Positions 43,214 through 50,922 of a stretch of DNA of 50,922 nt are shown piece by piece; position 1 is the stretch's first letter, and every line of letters begins with the position of its first letter. Both the position numbers and the translations under genes were made by a program. The notes beneath the pieces were generated by a model. That model did no database searches and was not told the DNA's origin. It was given only the letters and a program-made list of their open reading frames with translations. The stretch lies in contig JAEUBA010000137.1 in the NCBI GenBank assembly GCA_018257865.1, forward strand, positions 1-50,922. The letters are read 5' to 3'. This stretch comes from Stereocaulon alpinum. Taxonomy: Eukaryota; Ascomycota; Lecanoromycetes; Lecanorales; Stereocaulaceae.

Positions 43214-43488
43214 TATTACGGCTCGCCTAGAGATAATCGTAGGAGAAGGCAGCTTTAAAGAAAACTACCTTATATTAGGATTTAGCTAATAGGCTACGCT
43301 TAGTATCTAGAAAATAGGACGAAGAAGAAGAAGAAGAAATTAGGGAGTCCTATATACCTAATATCCTAAAGGCTAGCTCGCCGCTAGTCCTAGTCGAGAA
43401 ACTATATTAACCGATATACTAAGCTATCTCTATACTAATTTACCACCTCTATACCTAATACTAAGACCTCTAAATTAGGACCGTAATA
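43214..43488 (-). repeat. 3' LTR of H2, variant type (275 bp)
   Basis: The first 110 bp or so (TATTACGGCTCGCC to CTAGAAAATAGGA) and about the last 35 bp match the H LTR. The middle is unrelated and shorter, starting with a GAA microsatellite (43321-43338). Shared ends and tract but a different centre indicate an LTR subfamily. Confidence 0.87.
43321..43338 (+). repeat. GAA microsatellite in the H2 LTR
   Basis: Six GAA units at the point where the H2 LTR departs from the H LTR (which has AAAGAAGAAAAGAAG). It may mark the breakpoint of the LTR centre replacement. Confidence 0.85.
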
Positions 43489-45261
43489 CTACTCCCCCCC
43501 TCTAAAAAACTACGTCCGCGTAGTTACCGTTATTAGACGATTATTATTAAGGTTTATATAGTCGTTAATCCTATTATTATAGGCCTTTAGCTAGGTAGGG
43601 AGTACTTATAGAGGGCCTTTTATATTAGGATACCGTAGGTAGAAGGCTTTTAATATATAAGGCGCTATTATTACGTTAGAATAGGGGTACTATTCTAAGT
43701 CCTTATTAGCGCCCTTCTATTTAATTCGGTATTTTAGGGTAGAGCCTATTAGCTTAGAGCTTAGTATATCTTCTAGTTTCTATTTATCTTATTTTAGGAG
43801 TAACTATATTAGAGCCGGCTTAGGGCGGTATTAGCCTAGTAAAGGGTTATCCTTATATTTATAAAGGGAGTAGGAATAGAATACTAGCTATATTATCTAG
43901 TCTTCTAGGAGTTCTACCTTCTAACTTTCGCCTACTTTTATAAGAACCTTAACTAGGCTAAACTACTTCTCTAAGAGCTTATAGGAGGGATAATCTATCT
44001 TCTAGTTCTATTTATTTATTAGTATTAGGTCCCCTACGTCCTAGTTAACTTCCTAACGCCTACGGTTAGCTAATTATTTTATCTTATCTTACTATAACTA
44101 TAAGGAGGATTATACGAACTATATAGTATCCTTTATATAATTAGTAACCTATAGGTCGTCTTAGTAGTTTAACCTTTTTAAGGTTATAGCTAGGAGCTTT
44201 AGGTTTTAGAGGTCCTATAAGGTCTATAGCTTATAATTATTTAAGAGTTAGAAAGGAGTAATTTCTAAGGATTCGTAAAGTAGTATTAACTAGGCTAAGT
44301 CTATAATAGGTAGTATTTAACTCTAGTTATCTTAGTAGTATATATAGAAGGGCCGGAGGCGCTATTTTATATACTAGTTTATAATCTCCGTCTAGCCGTC
44401 GATATTTAGATTATAGGCTATAGTTAATTTTACCTTAGTACTTAGGATACGGTAGTATTCCTTCTAGAAAGTTAATACGAATTATACTCCTTAATTTAAT
44501 ATAATAGAGTTAGGTATTCCCTAGTAATAGGTTTAGTAAGTTAGGAATAACTTAGCTATTCCCTTAGCTATAATAGTCTTATAGTATAGTAATAAGAGAG
44601 ACTTCTTTAATAGTTAATCTATTACTATAAAGGCGAAATTATAACTAGCTTCGTCTAAAGGGAGTTTAGTAAAATCTATTATTAGGTACTAGTAGGGGCG
44701 TACTAGGATCTTTAGAGGCTTTAGAAAGCCTAGAGTCTTATCTCTATAAGCCTTTATCTAAGTATAGCTATAGTTAGCGATATACTACGCTATATTATTT
44801 CTAATATTCTTCTAGTAGTACTACTTAGATAGGATTATTTTAACTTTATTAATCCCTACGTATACGATAGCGGGCTGGGCGTAGATATAGTAGATTAAAG
44901 ACGTCCGTAGCTTTAGTAGCTCTATTAATACTTTAAGCCTACCTTAGAAGTATAGTTTACTATAGTCTAGCTTATAGTTAATATAGTCGTTATAAGCTTA
45001 CTTACGTAAGGGCTTTAGTATTAGCGAGTTCTTATTAGCGTTAATTACTTAGTTAATAATATTATAACCCTTAATATTATATACGGCTGTTAAGGCGGGA
45101 TTAGGTACTTCGCCTTTTAAGTACTCTTCTAGCTCTTCTAGGTCTACTAGCGTAGTAATAGGTAATAGCTTAACCTTTTCTATAATCTAGACTAAGTTAT
45201 AGTCCGGATAGGCGGTAAGGGAAGAGATAGTAACTTCTTCTAGTATCTAAGAGTTAACACT

Positions 45262-45415
45262 TGTTAACCCGGTAACTGTAGGCGCAGTCTACCGCTGAAC
45301 CCCTAAGGGTAAAACTTAAAATGTTCGGTGCTTACTAGGGCGACACTATTAGACTGTATATAGCTTAGTAGTCTAGGGGTACGGTGTACCCGTAGTATAC
45401 CCTAGAGCCCTAATA
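45262..45415 (-). repeat. Terminal repeat of TRIM2 (3' repeat in element sense), with A-box-like motif
   Basis: 154 bp. At 45302-45288 (minus sense) it reads GGGTTCAGCGGTAGA, the D-arm sequence of many tRNAs, one mismatch from the A-box consensus; CCGGGTTAACA follows about 20 bases on, faintly like a T-arm. It keeps TGTTAACCCGG where the other copy has TATTAACCTAG. Confidence 0.88.
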
Positions 45416-45517
45416 ATTATCCCCCCCCTAGGGCGACGTCTACGGCGCCTCCTAGTAGGGTAGAAAAACATCGTTCCCCTATAACGAGCCCGAATATTCG
45501 GTATAAGTCGGGTTATA

Positions 45518-45672
45518 AGGCCCCCGTAGGGCGCCCCTACTAAGAATATTCGTACCCGAAGGACTTAGCGAATAAAGATAGCGGCCCCTATTAAGGGCGA
45601 TTCCGCTAGATAGTAGGCCCCCGTAGGGCGCCCCTACTGAGAATATTCGTGCCCGAAGGACTTAGCGAATGA
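45518..45672. repeat. 58-bp direct repeats inside TRIM2
   Basis: AGGCCCCCGTAGGGCGCCCC... to ...GGACTTAGCGAAT occurs at 45518-45575 and 45615-45672, 97 bp apart. Differences are A/G transitions (TAAGAA against TGAGAA; CGTACCC against CGTGCCC), with the second copy less mutated. Each holds GGGCGCCCC, a palindrome-like core. Confidence 0.88.
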
Positions 45673-45912
45673 TCGAAGCCCCTGAAGGTACTCCGTAGTA
45701 GGCCCCTAGCGAAAATTTATTACTACGGGCTGCGCGCCGAAGCAGCGTAGTAGGGTTAGGACGGCGGGAACCTTATTAGGTCGCTTAGCAGCTAATTACA
45801 GCTGCCGCCCCCTAAAAAAATCCCTTAGAAATTATACCCCCTTAACGGTATTAAACCCCGAACCTTAACGTTTCGGGCTAAGATTGTTAAGCTTTATTAT
45901 ACTAAATATACT

Positions 45913-46066
45913 TATTAACCTAGTAACTATAGGCGCAGTCTACCGCTAAACCCCTAAGGGTAAAACTTAAAATATTCGGTGCTTGCTAGGGCGATACTAT
46001 TAGACTATATATAGCTTAGTAGTCTGGGGGTGCGGTGTACCTACGGTATACCCCGGAGCCCTGATA
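45913..46066 (-). repeat. Terminal repeat of TRIM2 (5' repeat in element sense)
   Basis: 154 bp matching 45262-45415. The A-box-like motif at 45953-45939 reads GGGTTTAGCGGTAGA, with one CpA-to-TpA change. In minus sense the repeat begins TATCAGGG (TG to TA), and flank ACCTT lies outside at 46067-46071. Confidence 0.88.
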
Positions 46067-48496
46067 ACCTTCTTATTTAGGAGGAGTTATTAGCTACGGA
46101 TTATATATTTACGGGCTTTTAAAGGCGTAATATCTTACTCCCTATAAGATAGTATATCCGCTATAGTATTCGTAATACCCGTACGGTATATAATTATAAA
46201 GTAGAAGTTAGTAAAAAACTTAGCCTAGCGAGCTTAGTAGGCTATAAGGTCCTTAGTAGTTATAAAGTATTCTAAGGCCTTATAATTAGTATATATATAA
46301 ACCGACTTCTATACCTTAAGGAGCTCCGGCTTATACTACTAGAAGGAGCGGAAAATCGCGAGTAATTCCTTATTATAGATTAGGTAATTCAGCTCTATAT
46401 TATCTATTATCTTAAAGAAGTATCCTACTAAGTAGAAGAGGCTATCCTTATACTTCTATAATAAGATACTAGTAACTACTTCGTCTAAGGAATCCGTCTT
46501 AAGGCGGGTTTCCTTATAGGGATTATAATACTTAAGGATAGGGGTAGAGAGGAGGGCTTAGTAGAGAGAGTCCTATATATAGTAATAGACGTTATTAAAG
46601 TAGAAGGGTATATCCCTAACTATTAGGCGAATAAGTAGAGCTATAATCCTACTATACCCTTAAATAAACCTTCTATAGAAGTTATAAAAGCCTAAGTAGC
46701 TCTAAATACCTTATATATTACTTATATACTACTAGGTCTTAATAACGGCGACCTTCTTTAGATTTACCTTAATACTATTAACTCTAATAATAAAGCTAAG
46801 AAACTTAGTTTTCTAAATATTAAACTCGCTCTTCTTAATATCTACTTATAGGTTATTAGTCTATAGGATCTTTATAACCTTCTTTATATAAATCTTATAC
46901 TCCTTAGGAGTCTTAGAGTAGATAAGGATATTATCTATATAGGCTGAGTAGAAGTTATTAAGGTACTCTATTAAAATATTATTAATAAAGTACTAGAAGG
47001 TAGCTAAAGCGTTAGTTAACCTAAATAGTATTACCTTATACTTAAAGGTACTATATTAACTGCGGAAGCTAATAAGGTCCTCTAAGTCCTAGTAGATCCT
47101 TACCTAATAGAATACCTATTAGACGTTAATCTTTATAAAAATCTTAGCCTTATAGATTTAAGCTATTATCTTATCTATTAGAGAGAGTAGGTACGGATTT
47201 TTCTTAGTTAGGTTATTAAGCTTTTAAAAATTAATATAAAAATATAGGCTACTATCTTCCTTTCTAGCGAAGAGTATTAGAGCCGTATATAGTATATTTA
47301 ATAGCTTAATAAATCCCTTATAGAGGTAGTCTATAATATAGCGTTTAGCCTTAGAGAGTTACTTATTAGTTATCTTTTATAACGGCTTAAATATTAAGGT
47401 ATTTAAGCTAGTAAGCTTAATTTTATAGTCTATACCTAGCCTTCTATTAGCTAATATATTAGAGTCTCTTTATAAAAAGAGAGAGATAAACTCCTAGTAC
47501 TATAGTAGAAGCTTAGTCCTTACTAAGTCCTTATTAGCTTAGTATTTAATCTTAAGTACTTCCTAGGGTAAGAGGCTTATATCTATTATAGTAAGCTTAA
47601 GGAAAAGACGCTCCTAGTATTAATCCGCTCTATAGTTAATTTCGCCTTTAAAATCCCGTATAGAGGCGATAAAAGTATTAGAATTAGAAAGTCTCCTAAA
47701 CTTCTTACTAAGGTAGAAATAAGATATTATAATAGTAGAAATTAAGGCGATATCTATCCTATAAGGGCTATAGCTAAGGCGTTAAGCCTTAGCTAGTAAG
47801 GTCTTTAGATTTAATATAACTAGTATATCTAACCCTTAGAGGGCGTCCTCTATCTTAGTAAGGCGTTTTTCTAAGTTTTATATAAAACTTAATAGCCTAC
47901 CGCTATATAAATTAGGTAATTTTAAGTAAGTAGGAGAAACTAAAGCTAACTATAGAGAGGGTAGTATACTTTAGGATAAGGTATTAATCTAGCGGTCTAT
48001 TAAAAGCTTAGGGTTAATAGAGGTAAGCCTAGCTTAGCTATAGTAATACTTATCTATCTTAAAAAGAGCGTCCTAATACTTAATATCTTATTAGTACTTT
48101 AGGGAAATTAGTTTTTTAAGTAAAGTTATAGGGAGGAGTACCCTCTTATTAAAGTACTACTAGATAGCTATATTAGTAGGCTATTTAAGGCTATTCTTCT
48201 CTTTTATATAGACTTACTTAATATTATAGTACTTTAAGAATTTCTAACTAATAAGAATATTAGTCTAACTTAGGTTAGTAACTAAAAATAGAAAATTAAT
48301 ATAATAATAGTTAATTATTATTATAAGAAGTAGAGCGACTATAATTAGGGAGCCGCTTTAGCTATTATAGCTAGTTAGGACGATTAGCTTAGAAAGCTTA
48401 ATAAAGCGAATCCTAAAGGACTTAGAAAGGGCGAAGGTAAGGGAGGTTTTAATTATACTAAAAATATTAGCTCTACTATTAATATATAAAAAGGTT

Positions 48497-49990
48497 ATAG
48501 CGACGACGACGAGTATAACGGGCGAATAGGCCTACTAGGCTAGACGAGTAATTACACCGGGCTACGAACCTAGCAAAATAATACGGGATAGGGAAGGAAG
48601 AGAGAAGGGGAGCGTTAGTAGTAGAGGCGAGTAAGGGATACGTCCTAACGCGATAATAGAGCGATAGCGATAATAGTAGAGGCCTACTAAAGATCTATAT
48701 AGCCCTTAAGGTAGGGAAAGAATTAAAGAAAGAATATAGTATATAAAGGCTACGGAGTAGGCGCTACTAGAGTTTATAGAGAAGGTCTAAGAGATACTAT
48801 AAGCAAATATAAATAAGACCGTATAAAGCTTTTTTTAGAACGCAGTAGAAAGGATTATAGAATATATATAGGAGAACACCGCTAAAAGATACGCTATAAA
48901 GGAGTATCGTAGCTAATTAACGCGCGAAGACTACCTAACTAAAAGGGTAAATAATAGCTAGGCAGATATAGCCTATACGGCCTAAAAGGACTAAAATACT
49001 ATCTACCTAGCTATACCTAGGGTAGAAGATATTAAGAAAGCGAAGTAAATAACGGTTAGGATCGACGATAATAGCGAGAAGATATAGATAGCTATAGTAA
49101 CCCTCCCCTAACTAGTATAGATATTCGGGGGAGTAGGAGGGGTAACTAGTAAGATTATTATAGTAAAAAGGACTATAGGAGGGGATATTATTCTCTAGAC
49201 GGCCTTAGTAAAGGCTAGGGAAGAATTAGAGAAGGATAATAGGTAGGTAAGGAGGCTTTATAGGTTAGCGAGAGTCCTCTAGAAGATAGTAATAGTAGCG
49301 ATCTATAGAGTAGAAAAGATAATAGATATAAAGGATTAATAAGGGATCTTTAAAACCCTAAAGAAAGATAATAAGAAGCTCTACTTAGAATTAGAGATAA
49401 CGAAGGCTAAGTAGCCTATATTTACGTCGAAGCTAGATATATTTAGGAGGGAGAAGAGGTTCTCTATAATAATAATTAAGGTCCTAAGCTTAAAAGCGGC
49501 GAACCGACTTATTATAGAGGGAATAGTAGTAGAGAATAGCCTCCTCTTCTATAATTACTAGGAGAGAGAGGCTACCCCTAAGTAGTACTTTAACTACTAT
49601 AGGTACGGATATATTACTAAGGCGTATAAATACCCTACCCGCTATAGGATATACACCTAAAACTATATAACTAATAAATATATAGAAAGAGCTGGCAGTA
49701 AGCCTAAGTACGTAGTATATAAGGGGGAGTACTTAGTATAGAGTAAAACCTACTTAATCTAATAGAAGGAGAATACTAAGGCTAAGTAGAGAATTAAGTA
49801 TAAGCCGAAATACTTTAAAGAGATCCTAAAGTAATACTTAATAGGGCCTACGCCGGCGATACTAGGAAGGACTAGCTTAGAAGGGTAGTATAAAGTAATC
49901 TTTAAAGGGAAGAGGAAGGCCTTAGAGGATATAATAGATAAGCCTTAGAAAGGAACTAGGGAGGTAGTAAAAAGGGGATGACTAATAACC
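48497..49990 (+). pseudogene. LINE ORF1 (gag-like, zinc knuckles), copy J (RIP-degenerate)
   Basis: It starts with ATAGCGACG, the RIP-mutated form of the ATGGCGACG at 116 in copy K, directly against H2 protease sequence. The frame reads IATTTSITGE and TPGYEPSKIIRD, then a long charged region. Near 49575-49770 are zinc knuckles read as NYYRYGYITKAYKYP, YRIYT-NYITNKYIE and YVVYKGEYLV-SKTY, with Tyr for Cys/His: three CCHC-type units, as in ORF1 of Tad-like fungal LINEs. ORF1 binds the element RNA. No 5' untranslated region is evident before the start. Confidence 0.83.
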
Positions 49991-50099
49991 CTCTCTAAGG
50001 CGGAGTAAGGGTAATAGCCCCTATCTATAAAGAGGATTAATCTAATAAATACCCTTAAGTAGACTTTAGGAGTAGTAAAGACTACTAAGATTACCTAAA

Positions 50100-50922
50100 T
50101 ATAGGAGAACGTCTAAGCGGCCCTTACCTAATAAGGGATATACCCTACCTAAAAATACTATAGTATAATATATAGAGGAAGAAGGATATAGTAATAGTAC
50201 TACTTCTTAAAAACGAAGACGTAAAAGATATAGACGTATTAGCGATCTAAGAGCTAGTATATAACCTAATAAATAGAACCTTATATAATATAAGTATAAG
50301 TAGATTCTACCTAGCCTATAGAGGAGACCTAAAGGCTAGGACGTATTTCTATATAAATAGGAGGATAGATCCTAATAACTAGGGGGTAGAATACTAGGGA
50401 GGAGACTTATACTTATTATAGATCTAGGTTAAGAGGACTTAGAAGGATATTAAGGCTAGGATAGAGAATACCGGAGGGCGACTAGGGGTAAGGGTATAGG
50501 TATATAACGTCTATAACCCCTTACTAGTAAGCTATACGTCGAAGGATAGCCTAATAATTATCCTAAAACTAGAGGAAGCGCTGGGGAACGAGGGTAAATA
50601 TATAGTTATAGGAGACTTTAACCTATACTACCTATACTAGAATAACCTAAGATAAATAATATACTACGCTATAGCAGACGAGCTACTAGAGGTAATAGGA
50701 GAGAGAGGTATAGTTCTAGGACTACTAGAGAAGGTAGTTATATAGTAGAATAAGGGCCTAGAGAGTACTATCGACCTTATATTCCTAACCGAAGGCGTGT
50801 ATAATATAATAGTAAAGTGCGGGGTGAGGAATAACCTTAATATAGGATTAGACTATATACTAATTATTATAGAGCTAGAATAGATATAGAGCGAACGCCT
50901 AGTACGCTAGAAGAGGGCCTAG
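50100..50922 (+). pseudogene. LINE ORF2, APE-type endonuclease N-terminus, copy J (RIP-degenerate, runs off window)
   Basis: This is the start of ORF2, which in LINEs encodes endonuclease and reverse transcriptase. The frame reads LKIL-YNI-RKKDIVIVLL, then DIDVLAI-ELVYN with the catalytic Glu at 50251-50253, the GDFNL motif at about 50611-50625, and STIDLIFLTEG near 50765-50795. These are the exonuclease-endonuclease-phosphatase fold motifs that nick target DNA. The RT lies beyond the window end. Stops again replace Gln and Trp. Confidence 0.87.

Larger units (their letters stand above)
45262..46066 (-). mobile_element. TRIM2: 805-bp LTR-like element with terminal direct repeats, nested in H2
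   Basis: Two 154-bp direct repeats (45262-45415 and 45913-46066) flank 497 bp without a coding frame. In minus sense each repeat starts TATCAGGG or TATTAGGG and ends GGTTAACA or GGTTAATA. A polypurine tract (minus sense CTAGGGGGGGGATAAT, 45416-45432) precedes the left repeat, giving minus orientation. H shows the empty site at about 24316-24330 (AGGGTTAACCTTCTT). The net insertion is 810 bp, that is 805 plus a 5-bp duplication, now imperfect (ACACT left, ACCTT right). Differences between the two repeats are transitions. Like TRIM1 it has an A-box-like motif in its repeats. Confidence 0.87.
43214..48496 (-). mobile_element. Ty3/gypsy chromovirus H2 (minus), relative of H; 5' part beyond a LINE insertion
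   Basis: It begins with a 275-bp 3' LTR and polypurine tract (43489-43505) and then follows H base for base in order. The interval 43489-48496 less TRIM2 and its duplication (810 bp) is 4198 bp, exactly the length of H 22553-26750. It is cut at 48496 within the protease active-site region by a LINE. The gag and 5' LTR are not in the window. Confidence 0.93.
43560..48496 (-). pseudogene. H2 pol: protease (partial) to chromodomain (RIP-degenerate)
   Basis: Same order as H on the minus strand: truncated protease about 48490-48200, RT about 47470-46950 with its YID(N/D) region near 46940, RNase H about 46480-46240, integrase about 45000-44300, chromodomain about 43800-43620. TRIM2 lies between RNase H and integrase. 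Most differences from H are transitions. Stops are at the same kinds of codons as in H. Confidence 0.88.

Noticed and set aside
43214..43488. H2 LTR as a solo LTR
   Set aside because: It is followed by the polypurine tract and 5 kb of collinear H-family internal sequence, so it is the 3' LTR of a truncated element.

Overview
The window looks like a gene-free, heterochromatic block from a filamentous ascomycete (Pezizomycotina). Nearly every base is old transposon sequence hit by repeat-induced point mutation (RIP). CpA and TpG are almost absent over long stretches (for example none in 5941-6000), TpA is in large excess, and CpG is kept. That is the signature of CpA-directed RIP rather than of ordinary CpG deamination. 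Stop codons fall mainly where related proteins have Gln or Trp (CAA, CAG and TGG becoming TAA or TAG). No intact protein gene is present; genes below are read through stops by homology and their ends are approximate.

Layout, left to right. 1-116: unmutated 5' end of a LINE ORF1 (minus), running off the window. 117-1642 and 8781-9285: Ty3/gypsy element B (minus), split by full-length Ty3/gypsy chromovirus A (plus, 1648-8780, TSD CTAGT). 9640-12116: gag-protease part of Ty3/gypsy element C (plus). 12121-12593 and 20150-21205: PIF1-type helicase, probably from a Helitron (minus), split by chromovirus D1 (minus, 12594-20149, TSD CGAGG). D1 is itself interrupted by a 585-bp terminal-repeat element, TRIM1 (18076-18660, TSD CTTAT). 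21206-21454: solo LTR of the D1 family. 21455-22216 and 28797-30806: Ty3/gypsy element F (minus), split by chromovirus H (minus, 22217-28796, TSD ATATA). 30886-31640 and 38607-39635: Ty3/gypsy element G (plus), split by E (plus, 31641-38606), a second full copy of the D1 family. 39636-43213: gag-protease part of element I (minus). 43214-48496: H2, a relative of H (minus), carrying an 805-bp terminal-repeat element, TRIM2 (45262-46066), and cut by a LINE (plus, 48497 to the end).

The insertions can be ordered: A into B; D1 into the helicase, then TRIM1 into D1; H into F; E into G; TRIM2 and the LINE into H2. Several junctions are confirmed to the base by target-site duplications, by reading frames that rejoin across the gap, and by exact length arithmetic. 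E is 6966 bp, and D1 without TRIM1 and one TSD copy is also 6966 bp. H and H2 are both 4198 bp over their shared interval once 810 bp of TRIM2 plus TSD are removed. Decay has therefore been by point mutation almost without indels.

The most unusual items are TRIM1 and TRIM2. They are short, non-coding, LTR-like elements with polypurine tracts. Each carries a tRNA-like A-box motif near the 3' end of its terminal repeats, and TRIM1 also has a B-box-like motif inside. They have escaped most RIP. Also notable are a probable antisense gene in the 3' region of the D1/E family and a solo LTR that keeps far more CpA/TpG than its relatives.
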